DNA of 5,271 nucleotides from JAQTRU01 sp041645555. Lineage in GTDB: Bacteria > Patescibacteriota > Patescibacteriia > Patescibacteriales > JAQTRU01. Below the pieces are notes generated by a model. That model was not told the DNA's origin. It saw only the letters and a program-made list of their open reading frames with translations, and ran no database searches. Location: the NCBI GenBank assembly GCA_041645555.1, contig JBAZPX010000030.1, positions 1 through 5,271 of the forward strand. Direction: 5' to 3'. The translations under genes were made by a program, and so were the position numbers. Positions 1 through 5,260 of this stretch are shown here, piece by piece (the stretch's first letter is position 1; every line of letters starts with the position of its first letter).

Positions 1-734
1 ACATGCTCATCGCCGGAGCGGCCGCCGCCCTGTTCGCGTTTCACGTCAGTCCGATTCTCGTGATCGTGCTGGCGTCCCTCGCCGGTCTTTTGATCACAGG
101 CGCCGGGCAGAAAAAAACAGGGCCGGCTGCGATCCCTTCTCCCGGTCATTCCGGAACGAATCATTCGTTCGGACTCCTCGTCGCCGGCGCTGCGGGATTC
201 CTTCTTCTGCTGTTTTTCGTACAGAGGAGTTTCTTCGATCTGGCGATCCTGATGGCCAAAATAGATCTGTTCGCCTTCGGGGGAGGACTTGCGTCCATTC
301 CCCTCATGCTCCATGAGTTCGTCGATGTCCGCGGATGGATCGACGCCCGGACCTTCATGAACGGCATCGTGCTGGGACAGGTGACCCCGGGGCCGATCGT
401 CATCACGGCAACCTTCGTGGGATATCTCCTCTACGGCATACCGGGCGGGGCGATCGCCACCATCGGCATCTTTCTGCCCTCCTTCCTGATTGTGATCGGA
501 ATCGCGCCCCATTTTGAGCGCCTCCGTTCGTCCCCCTATTTCGACCGCGCGATTCACGGCATCCTGTGCTCGTTCGTGGGGTTGCTTCTGCGCGTCGTGG
601 GCTCGTTTGCGGTGGACGTTCAGTGGGATGCGCCGCACCTGATCCTCTTTGCCGCAACATTCGCCGCCCTGTATTTCAAGGTGGACATCCTCTTGGTATT
701 TCTCGGAGGAACGATTGTGGCGCTGTTGCTTTAA
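1..734 (+). CDS. chrA: Chromate transporter, ChrA/CHR family, C-terminal part (5' end outside window)
   Basis: This is an integral inner-membrane protein of the CHR family, whose characterised members export chromate; the true substrate here is not shown. The visible 243 residues start at the first ATG (base 3), but the frame is open to the window edge and full-length two-domain members are about 390-400 residues, so the start lies upstream. Numbered from the ATG at base 3, residues 1-35 are hydrophobic and look like the end of the first CHR repeat. A hydrophilic linker (about 36-55) follows, then the second repeat. That repeat shows the family signatures: FGGG at 92-95 followed by SIP-M, GW at 111-112, GQVTPGP at 125-131, GGA-AT near 148-153, and FLPSF at 157-161. 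Several further membrane segments run to the C-terminus. The gene converges on the minus-strand mrp/nifX locus. No frameshift or missing motif is visible in this part. Confidence 0.9.
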   Translation, partial: MLIAGAAAALFAFHVSPILVIVLASLAGLLITGAGQKKTGPAAIPSPGHSGTNHSFGLLVAGAAGFLLLLFFVQRSFFDLAILMAKIDLFAFGGGLASIPLMLHEFVDVRGWIDARTFMNGIVLGQVTPGPIVITATFVGYLLYGIPGGAIATIGIFLPSFLIVIGIAPHFERLRSSPYFDRAIHGILCSFVGLLLRVVGSFAVDVQWDAPHLILFAATFAALYFKVDILLVFLGGTIVALLL

Positions 735-742
735 CGCGATTT

Positions 743-780
743 TCCGAACAAGTATCAGAGAGGGCCTGTTCGGATCCGAA
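743..780 (+). terminator. Overlapping inverted repeats just after chrA; possible terminator or attenuator-like structure
   Basis: TCCGAACA (743-750) is exactly complementary to TGTTCGGA (767-774), giving an 8-bp stem with a 16-nt loop. The right arm overlaps a perfect 12-bp palindrome, TTCGGATCCGAA (769-780), so two mutually exclusive hairpins can form. The structure lies 9 bp after the chrA stop. There is no downstream T run, so termination would not be of the classical intrinsic type. A protein-binding palindrome is an equal alternative. Confidence 0.3.
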
Positions 781-882
781 GAAGCCTTCCAACGTTTGCA
801 TGAGACTCCCTTCAGACGGCTCTGGGTTATCGACCTGTCGAGACCTTTGAAAAACGCCATGATCGTGTCATTTATCGACCGC

Positions 883-902
883 CCTTCGTCGAAGGTCCTT
901 TT
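883..902 (+). terminator. Weak candidate intrinsic terminator for the plus strand
   Basis: CCTTCGTCGAAGG (883-895) can form a 5-bp stem with a GTC loop, and is followed after TCC by four T residues (899-902). The position, about 150 bp after the chrA stop, would suit a plus-strand terminator. The stem and T run are both short, so this is only tentative. Confidence 0.25.
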
Positions 903-941
903 CAACTGAAGCGTCAGCTCCAGGGCCGCCCTTCTTCCGTG

Positions 942-1289
942 TCAGTGATCGCAGACATTGGCTCCGGTCGTCAGCTCGCCGCGAAGGTACTCGGCCACCA
1001 CCTTTTCCGGGGCCTCCGACGAGGCGCCGGTGACCACTTGAATGCCCTTGCCGAGGAACAGTTCCTGCGCCCGCGATCCCATGCCGCCGGCGATGATGAT
1101 ATCGGCCCCCTGTTCCTGCAGCCAGTTGGGCAAAAGCCCTGGCTCATGGGGCGGTGGGACGACCATCGTCGTTTTCAGGATGGTTTTGTTGTCCGCATCC
1201 ACGTCGAACAGGGCGAACTGCTCACAATGGCCGAAGTGCTGGCACAGAGAGCCGGCCGCCATGGGAACGGCGATCTTCAGTGTTTTCAT
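942..1289 (-). CDS. NifX/NifB-type iron-molybdenum cluster-binding domain protein (C-terminal module of the broken mrp gene)
   Basis: This is a 115-residue domain of the dinitrogenase iron-molybdenum cofactor-binding family (NifX, NafY and the C-terminus of NifB). These small cytoplasmic proteins bind metal-sulfur clusters. Visible hallmarks, numbered from the ATG at 1289, are KIAVP near the start, HFGHCEQFALFDVD about residues 16-30, PPPHEPGLLPNWL about 41-53, IIAGGMGSRAQELF about 59-72, and a C-terminal NVCDH. The HFGHCE and IIAGGMG motifs are typical of versions found beside or fused to Mrp ATPases. The start at 1289 is favoured because AAGGAG lies 6 nt upstream (plus-strand 1296-1301). 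The frame stays open upstream through the Mrp tail to 1511 and beyond, so ancestrally it was probably the C-terminal domain of one fused protein. The module itself shows no damage and could be translated independently, either from its own ribosome-binding site or coupled through the ATGA overlap with the shifted upstream frame. Confidence 0.82.
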   Translation of the reverse strand: MKTLKIAVPMAAGSLCQHFGHCEQFALFDVDADNKTILKTTMVVPPPHEPGLLPNWLQEQGADIIIAGGMGSRAQELFLGKGIQVVTGASSEAPEKVVAEYLRGELTTGANVCDH

Positions 1290-1295
1290 TTCTTT

Positions 1296-1301
1296 CTCCT
1301 T
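1296..1301 (-). promoter_or_regulatory. Shine-Dalgarno site for the NifX-like module
   Basis: AAGGAG on the minus strand lies 6 nt before the ATG at 1289-1287. Its presence inside what was one continuous reading frame supports separate translation of the NifX-like domain, and decides the start chosen for it. Confidence 0.6.
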
Positions 1302-1527
1302 GATGGATTGAGGCATCCGGGAAATCCGGCCTGTCTCAGGTTTGCTTTGCTCCTGCAACTGCAAAACGGGCTGGATCGCCCGGATGAAGGCCTGGGCGGA
1401 CTCGGTCTCTCTGTGATGATAGACGAAGGGCTTTCCCTCATCGGACCCCCCGACGATCTGCGGGTCCATCGGGATTCGGCCGAGGAAGGGCACGCCCATC
1501 TCCTTGGCCATGGCTTCCCGTCCGCCG

Positions 1528-1546
1528 CTTTGAAAAGTTCCCCCTT
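1528..1546 (-). other. Deletion junction inside the mrp pseudogene
   Basis: On the minus strand the Mrp N-terminal frame is convincing up to MLLQLKGE (bases near 1541). The C-terminal frame is convincing from roughly FQSGGREAM (starting near base 1535). The two frames overlap around GGGGAACTTTTCAAAGC, so the breakpoint lies within a few bases there. The exact point, and any microhomology, cannot be fixed without the intact parent gene. Confidence 0.7.
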
Positions 1547-1813
1547 CAGCTGCAGGAGCATGGGAACGCTGGGGCCGTGGAAATCGACGTCCAGAAGACC
1601 CGTCTTCCAGTCTTCCATGGCCAAGGCCACAGCGAGATTCACGGCAACGGTGCTTTTTCCCACGCCGCCTTTTCCCGACAGAACCAGGATCTTGTGTTTG
1701 ATCCTGGAGAGGCGACGGACAAGCGCCTCATCCTCCGTAAACATCTTGAGTTTCTCATCGGCTGCCTGCCCACCGACCGCTTCGCAACCGCTCTTCTTTT
1801 CGCCACAGTTCAT

Positions 1814-2123
1814 CTCTCTCTTCAAACCTCCACAGTGTCTTATGATGAGTGATCCGCCGCCGATCACCGGCGTCGTTTGAATATGCAGCGCCAGCGGCGG
1901 AACAATCTCGTACCGACAGGGGGATAATCATAATCCATGCCAGGAACGACTTGTCTGTAAAATAGAGATAATCTTCACTGGATATCGTGAGATGAGCAAA
2001 AGGAGGCTTCGCTCAAAAGGGTTGCGGACAGCATATCTGCTACCCGTATCCCCCTATTGTGTCGCAGAAATGCAATCAGTATGGGTCAGTATGGGAACGG
2101 TAACCATCTATCAGAAACCGACC
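1814..2123. other. Intergenic stretch without a recognised gene
   Basis: I see no gene in these 310 bp. The part nearest 1814 must contain any minus-strand promoter of the mrp locus, but no well-spaced -35/-10 pair stands out; a TTTACA (1961-1956, minus) has no good -10 partner. A plus-strand frame from 1992 lacks a ribosome-binding site and family features, and overlaps the remnants at 2124-2195. The stretch also contains AGGGGGATA (1918-1926), inverted as TATCCCCCT (2047-2055), and a tandem 10-bp repeat at 2077-2096. Confidence 0.5.
2077..2096 (+). repeat. Two tandem copies of a 10-bp unit
   Basis: CAGTATGGGT (2077-2086) is followed directly by CAGTATGGGA (2087-2096), identical in 9 of 10 positions. 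No more copies are present. It could be chance or a small binding-site pair; no function can be assigned. Confidence 0.5.
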
Positions 2124-2192
2124 TTACCGATTCAGCAGACAGCCTGCCAAGGTCGTTTTGCCCACGCCTGTAGGTCCGTCAATGAAAGCGAG
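2124..2192 (-). pseudogene. Fragment of a P-loop NTPase/kinase start, possibly cytidylate kinase
   Basis: In the minus strand, one frame away from the hisC fragment, the sequence reads AFIDGPTGVGKTTLAGCLL followed by NR and a stop at 2126-2124. GPTGVGKTT is a canonical Walker A loop preceded by a beta-strand, as found at the very N-terminus of (d)CMP kinases (usually TIDGPAGxGKST), deoxynucleoside kinases and MiaA. Only about 20 codons remain, no start codon is visible in frame, and nothing after the stop resembles the rest of such an enzyme. The hisC-cmk order I recall in many deltaproteobacteria makes cytidylate kinase the most attractive identity, but the fragment is too short to decide. 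Confidence 0.45.
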
Positions 2193-2440
2193 TGAACATC
2201 TCCCGCCCCTGGACCACCGTGCGGATGGTTTCGCTGCGAAAGGCATCATCGTCCAGGGCCGCAATTCCAGACGCTGCGGCCAGAACATTCACGCTGAAGG
2301 GGAGTTTCACCCGAAGCAGGTAATCCGCCAGTCTCGCCGGCCTGACGCCATATCCCAGACGCAACCCGGCCAGACCGTAAAGCTTTGAAAATATCCAAAG
2401 GACAACGAGATTGGAGGCTCTACTTGCAAGGGACATGTAA
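2179..2440 (-). pseudogene. hisC: Histidinol-phosphate aminotransferase (HisC), internal fragment
   Basis: HisC is a fold-type I PLP enzyme of histidine biosynthesis, about 350-370 residues long. Only about 87 codons from the middle are present. Numbered from the ATG at 2436, the fragment shows NLVVLWIFSKLYGLAGLRLG at residues 9-28. This holds the PLP-binding lysine (FSK, K18) and the conserved GLAGLR-GYG segment. RVKLPFSVN follows at about 42-50, then AALDDD. The normal VLRTFSK motif reads VLWIFSK. Both changes (Arg to Trp, Thr to Ile) are explained by single C-to-T transitions, a sign of decay. The N-terminal half is missing on the side of the insertion-sequence end at 2442. The C-terminal 70 or so residues are missing at the other end, where the frame stops at 2179 right after GREMFTRFH and overlaps the P-loop fragment. 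The ATG at 2436 is internal, not a true start. Confidence 0.85.
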
Positions 2441-2441
2441 T

Positions 2442-2467
2442 TCCTACGGCGTCACAATCCGGTTGGA
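2442..2467 (+). repeat. Left terminal inverted repeat of the insertion sequence
   Basis: The repeat starts TCCTACGGCGTCA, continues CAAT, and ends CCGGTTGGA. Apart from three of the four central bases it is identical to the reverse complement of 5235-5260. The outer 13 bp and inner 9 bp are perfectly conserved, which suggests two transposase contact blocks separated by a tolerant spacer. Confidence 0.92.
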
Positions 2468-2650
2468 GTCTGTAAAGAGCTGATATTGCTATCCAAATGA
2501 GTAATGCCAGAGTCACAATTCTGCCAATCTATGTAATAGTCGCGACGTGATTTCAGATATTTAGCTTGCATATCAGTATCCTTTTGTGTCAATATGGGGA
2601 CTAATTAGAAAGCGTACAGTCCTAATATTGCCATAATGGGAGGGATATGC
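2468..2650 (+). other. AT-rich leader of the insertion sequence
   Basis: This 183-bp segment between the left repeat and the first gene is visibly richer in A/T than the coding parts. It must hold the promoter for the two-gene unit, but no confident -35/-10 pair is seen. No gene is recognised in it on either strand. Confidence 0.5.
2638..2644 (+). promoter_or_regulatory. Shine-Dalgarno site deciding the start of the winged-helix gene
   Basis: GGGAGGG lies 6 nt before the ATG at 2651. An in-frame upstream ATG at 2636 overlaps this site and has no ribosome-binding site of its own, so 2651 is the likely start. A TAATAT at 2623-2628 could be a -10 box, but no matching -35 is evident. Confidence 0.7.
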
Positions 2651-3322
2651 ATGAACGAGCTGTCAACACGCCTTGACCGTCTTCTTCGGCGAAACCAGAG
2701 CTTGGACTTCGCATCGCTTGAAAAAGTCGCAGGAGGCCGTTCGCGGCGCAGCCTGTTCCGTGATCTTGATGGTCTCGGATATTTGACGAGCTATACCCAT
2801 GCGGGGCGTTACTACACCCTCTCCGATATCCCCCAATTCGACGAGCACGGGTTGTGGTTCTGTAAAGGTATCGGCTTTTCTCGCGCCGGGACGTTGAAGA
2901 ACACACTGGTTGAGTTAATCGGTGCTGCCGAAGCGGGGTATACGCACCATGAACTAAGGGCACTGATGCATATAAGGGTTCACAACACTCTCCTTGCCTT
3001 GGTGCACGACAAACGGGTAAACCGGGAGCAGATCGAGAAGCTGTATGTGTACGTGAGCGCACAGAGGGCGCGAGCAAAAGCGCAGGTGGCGCGGCGTGGG
3101 GAGTGGTTGGCCGCTGGCGCTAAGGTCGCGCCGGTCTTCGAGGTGTCGGTGATCATTGTGATTGAGGTGCTCATAGAAGTGATTCGGGCCAGTCAGGTGC
3201 TGATCGATCCGGCTGAGGTGGTGCAACGGTTGCATGGCCGAGGGATCCGAGTCAGTGTAAGCGAAGCCGAACAGGTATTCGTTTGCTACGGACTTAACGC
3301 CTTAAAAAAAACTCCACAGTAA
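2651..3322 (+). CDS. Winged-helix DNA-binding accessory protein of the insertion sequence
   Basis: The predicted protein has 223 residues and is basic and cytoplasmic. Residues 1-60 look like a winged helix: a helix-rich start, a probable recognition helix in RSRRSLFRDLDGLGYL (30-45), and a wing in THAGRYYTL (49-57). A second unit with the same pattern spans about 83-136 (AGYTHHELRAL for the helix-turn-helix, ending in LYVYVS). A third helical segment covers about 165-215. No nuclease, ATPase or recombinase residues are seen. Its place as the first gene inside the terminal repeats, overlapping the transposase start as TAATG, indicates a transposition role. It could recognise the ends or regulate expression, or form the DNA-binding N-terminus of a frameshift fusion. 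I do not recognise a named family. The ATG at 2651 is preferred over 2636 because of GGGAGGG at 2638-2644. Confidence 0.75.
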   Translation: MNELSTRLDRLLRRNQSLDFASLEKVAGGRSRRSLFRDLDGLGYLTSYTHAGRYYTLSDIPQFDEHGLWFCKGIGFSRAGTLKNTLVELIGAAEAGYTHHELRALMHIRVHNTLLALVHDKRVNREQIEKLYVYVSAQRARAKAQVARRGEWLAAGAKVAPVFEVSVIIVIEVLIEVIRASQVLIDPAEVVQRLHGRGIRVSVSEAEQVFVCYGLNALKKTPQ

Positions 3323-3324
3323 TG
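3304..3324 (+). promoter_or_regulatory. Slippery A8 tract and TAATG stop/start overlap between the two IS genes
   Basis: Eight A residues (3304-3311) precede the stop of the first gene. Read in its frame they give a heptamer A AAA AAA. A -1 slip there enters the transposase frame, and no stop occurs in that frame before the transposase ATG at 3322. The first gene's TAA (3320-3322) overlaps that ATG. No Shine-Dalgarno sequence is visible before the ATG. The second product may therefore arise by coupled re-initiation, by -1 frameshifting to give a fusion protein, or by both. This is inference from sequence. Confidence 0.5.
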
Positions 3325-5232
3325 CTTGGGACGCTCGCTGGGTTGAGGTTGCACCTACGCTCGCTCACAGAGAAATGCCGAGGGGTTCTGCAGAGTACCA
3401 CAGGTTCCTTTGTGTGTTTGCACGAAGCCCCAAGGAATGCATGTCCAGTTTGTGGCGGCACGACATGGGAGGTTCAGAAGACGACCCCTCGCCAAGGCAA
3501 GACCTTGGCCCATGGACAATTTGCGGCACGACAGAGCGTACATTCCTGCGCCAGTGACTGTCACCACCCCAATGGGAGCAAGGTCACTACCCATTCACTG
3601 ACTGGGCTGCTGCTCCCCGCCAGCGTGGTGGGCTACGACGTGATGGTGTGTGTCGGAGTCAAGCGTTTTCTTGGACACCAGCAGCGGGAAGAGATCCGCA
3701 CCACACTGCTTAAGGAGTACGGTATCCACCTTTCCACCGGCGAAATCAGCAACCTGACGAAGCGATTCGTCCAGTACCTGGATCGGCTTCACCGCGCTCG
3801 TTCAGAGTCATTGAAAGCCGTGTTGATCTCCGATGGCGGCTGGCCGATGCATGTGGACGCCACGGGGGAGCATGGCCGAGGCACCCTGTTTGCGGTGATG
3901 GCAGGTTGGCGGCAGTGGGTGCTGGGTGCATGGAAAGTGGCCACGGAAAATGCGGATCTTCTCTTGCCCTGTATGCGCGAGACGGTACGCTATTTCGGTG
4001 CTCCCAGTGCGGCGATGCGCGACCTGGGACGCGCCGTGATCCCCGCTATCAACGAGTTAATAGAAGAGATCGGAGTGGACATCCCTGTGTTGGCCTGCCA
4101 TCAGCATTTTCTCGCCGATGTGGGCAAAGACCTCCTTGATCCATCACACGCCACACTGCGGGATCTGTTCAGACGCACGGGGGTACGTCAGAAGCTTCGC
4201 GACCTGACTCGAGAACTCGGCCGGGAGCTTGGCGAGGGGGTAGACGATGCCCGTAAGGCGGTGCGCACCTGGCAATCGCTGGCCGAGGCTGGCCATCGTG
4301 TCCCATCGGGCCGGGAGGGCATCGCCGTTGTCCGCGCTATGAGCCAATGGGCTCTGGATTATGCGGCCGACGCAACAGGCCACGACTTTCCTTTCGACCG
4401 CCCCTATCTTGACCTCTACGACCGGTGCCTCATTGCCCTGCGTGCCACAGACGCATTTTTGCGCACCCCGCCTGATGATCAAAAGGTAGTCCGTGCTCTC
4501 AAGCGGCTCAACCGACTTCTTGTGCCTGTTGAAAGCGAAGTGCCATTCTCGCAAACCGCTCTGCGGTTGCGCCGTCGCGCTACGCTATTGGACGAAATGC
4601 GCGACATCCTGCGCTTGGCCGGAAAGTTACCGGAAGATGAGACCCCGCAGCAGATCGAGGATATGCGCAATCAGTTTGATACGTGGGTCACCTCTCTCAA
4701 ACAACGACGACCCGCACGCGGACCTGCCCCGGATATCCGCGAAGCCATTGACATAATCCTTCAACACATCGAAACACATGGACCCAATCTCTGGGGCCAC
4801 GCGATCCTTCTGAAAAAAAACGCAGGCATGAGGGTACGGCTCGTTAGTCGGACCAACTACCTGATGGAGAACCGCTTCAAAGACATGAAGCATGGTGAGC
4901 GGCGGCGAAGCGGTCGAAGAATCCTGACCCAGGATCTTGAACACCTACCGGCCGAGGCTTTGCTTGTTTCCAATCTGCAACGAGAGGACTACGTCCATAT
5001 CGTCTGCGGATCCCTTGACCGTTTACCCGAAGCCTTTGCACAGTTGGATCAGGACGAACAGGCCAAACGCCTCATGGCAATCCCGCCTTCCGATAGGGAT
5101 GGTCTCGAAGAAGTACTCCAGATCGCGACTGCTTCATTGTCTACGCCTGACCGTCGGGTTGTCAGGACCAAAGCCATGGATTTGAGGATGCGATCAGCTG
5201 CCGGTAGCCGTGCCCCCAGGTATGAAAACTGA
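3322..5232 (+). CDS. DDE-type transposase of the insertion sequence, 636 residues
   Basis: The protein would cut and join the terminal repeats. Residues 38-82 contain a probable zinc ribbon (C41-x2-C44 and C76-x3-C80, followed by HH). About 124-150 resembles a helix-turn-helix (KEYGIHLSTGEISNLTKRF). The RNase H-like core begins near 167 with LISDGGWPMHVDATGE; D179 is the best first catalytic Asp. D234 in AMRDLG is a candidate second Asp. It is followed by CHQHF (259-263), recalling the C/DxxH signature of Mutator-like enzymes. A long helical insertion (about 275-500) follows. Then SRTNYLMENRFKDMKHGERR (509-528) supplies the probable Glu (E516), with a K/R-rich segment and GRR, similar in style to the end of IS66 or ISL3 transposases. 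The frame is intact and stops 2 bp before the right repeat. The start ATG overlaps the previous stop. Catalytic assignments are by pattern only, and the IS family is unknown to me. Confidence 0.85.
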   Translation: MLGTLAGLRLHLRSLTEKCRGVLQSTTGSFVCLHEAPRNACPVCGGTTWEVQKTTPRQGKTLAHGQFAARQSVHSCASDCHHPNGSKVTTHSLTGLLLPASVVGYDVMVCVGVKRFLGHQQREEIRTTLLKEYGIHLSTGEISNLTKRFVQYLDRLHRARSESLKAVLISDGGWPMHVDATGEHGRGTLFAVMAGWRQWVLGAWKVATENADLLLPCMRETVRYFGAPSAAMRDLGRAVIPAINELIEEIGVDIPVLACHQHFLADVGKDLLDPSHATLRDLFRRTGVRQKLRDLTRELGRELGEGVDDARKAVRTWQSLAEAGHRVPSGREGIAVVRAMSQWALDYAADATGHDFPFDRPYLDLYDRCLIALRATDAFLRTPPDDQKVVRALKRLNRLLVPVESEVPFSQTALRLRRRATLLDEMRDILRLAGKLPEDETPQQIEDMRNQFDTWVTSLKQRRPARGPAPDIREAIDIILQHIETHGPNLWGHAILLKKNAGMRVRLVSRTNYLMENRFKDMKHGERRRSGRRILTQDLEHLPAEALLVSNLQREDYVHIVCGSLDRLPEAFAQLDQDEQAKRLMAIPPSDRDGLEEVLQIATASLSTPDRRVVRTKAMDLRMRSAAGSRAPRYEN

Positions 5233-5234
5233 AA

Positions 5235-5260
5235 TCCAACCGGAAAATGACGCCGTAGGA
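5235..5260 (-). repeat. Right terminal inverted repeat of the insertion sequence
   Basis: On the minus strand this reads TCCTACGGCGTCA, TTTT, CCGGTTGGA, pairing with the left end in 23 of 26 positions. It begins 2 bp after the transposase stop codon (5230-5232). Only 11 bases of flanking sequence remain to the window edge. Confidence 0.92.

Larger units (their letters stand above)
735..941. other. Non-coding gap between convergent genes, with inverted repeats
   Basis: This 207-bp stretch separates the stop of the chromate transporter (plus) from the stop of the NifX-like module (minus). No open frame in it gives a recognisable product. It holds two small inverted-repeat structures, listed separately. 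It also has a TTGAAAA at 847-853 that is inverted as TTTTCAA at 899-905. It probably serves as a transcription termination zone for both convergent genes, but no textbook intrinsic terminator with a long T run is present. Confidence 0.6.
942..1813 (-). pseudogene. mrp: Mrp/NBP35-type P-loop ATPase with C-terminal NifX-like domain, broken by internal deletion and frame change
   Basis: Mrp/NBP35 proteins are ATP-dependent carriers for Fe-S cluster assembly in the cytoplasm. From the proposed start at 1813 the first frame reads MNCGEKKSGC, then a deviant Walker A SGKGGVGKST (residues 46-55, with both lysines), then LLDVDFHGPSVP (73-84). After about residue 92 it degenerates into arginine/serine-rich out-of-frame sequence and ends at 1286. 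The authentic C-terminal sequence resumes in another frame: it reads GGREAMAKEMGVPFLGRIP, then MDPQIVGGSDEGKP, and runs on into the NifX-like domain. Missing between the two parts is the stretch of about 130-150 residues that in intact family members holds the DxPPGTGDE motif and the CPxC Fe-S site. This is therefore a deletion with a change of frame, not a simple sequencing indel. The start at 1813 is chosen because the protein then begins with the cysteine-containing leader usual in this family and has purine-rich GAGAGAG and GGAGG upstream; the frame is open to an ATG at 1867. Any product would lack ATPase and cluster-binding function. Confidence 0.85.
2442..5260 (+). mobile_element. Complete two-gene insertion sequence (2,819 bp) with 26-bp terminal inverted repeats
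   Basis: The element is bounded by inverted repeats at 2442-2467 and 5235-5260 that match in 23 of 26 positions. Inside are a short AT-rich leader (2468-2650), a winged-helix DNA-binding protein gene and a DDE-type transposase gene. The transposase stop is 2 bp before the right repeat, so the element is compact and carries no passenger gene. Both reading frames are intact and the ends are well conserved, so it may still be mobile. No clear target-site duplication is visible: the left flank ends ...GTAAT and the right flank starts TAAAG, which share at best TAAT/TAAA. The left end sits against the hisC remnant, suggesting insertion into that gene. I cannot place it in a named IS family from sequence alone. 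Confidence 0.9.

Noticed and set aside
838..905. Possible insertion-sequence end around GAGACCTTTGAAAA
   Set aside because: Only a 7-bp inverted match (TTGAAAA/TTTTCAA) is present, with no transposase remnant nearby.
649..909. Plus-strand frame running out of chrA into the gap
   Set aside because: It overlaps chrA in another frame and has no start signal or similarity to any family I know.
939..1880. Long plus-strand open frame (313 codons) across the mrp locus
   Set aside because: It is the antisense shadow of the mrp/NifX coding sequence. It has no ribosome-binding site and no family signature, and the minus strand carries unmistakable Walker A and NifX motifs.
1924..1961. Possible minus-strand promoter with TTTACA and GATTAT upstream of mrp
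   Set aside because: The spacing between the hexamers is about 20 bp, and the alternatives give poor -10 matches, so it is not supportable.
1992..2195. Plus-strand open frame of 67 codons
   Set aside because: No ribosome-binding site or recognisable domain. Its second half is antisense to the P-loop and hisC fragments.
2622..3077. Minus-strand frame of 151 codons opposite the winged-helix gene
   Set aside because: The plus-strand gene has a strong Shine-Dalgarno site and domain pattern. The minus frame is low in recognisable structure.
4144..4554. Minus-strand frame of 136 codons inside the transposase
   Set aside because: It is antisense to a continuous transposase frame with clear motifs; composition and lack of a start signal indicate a shadow.
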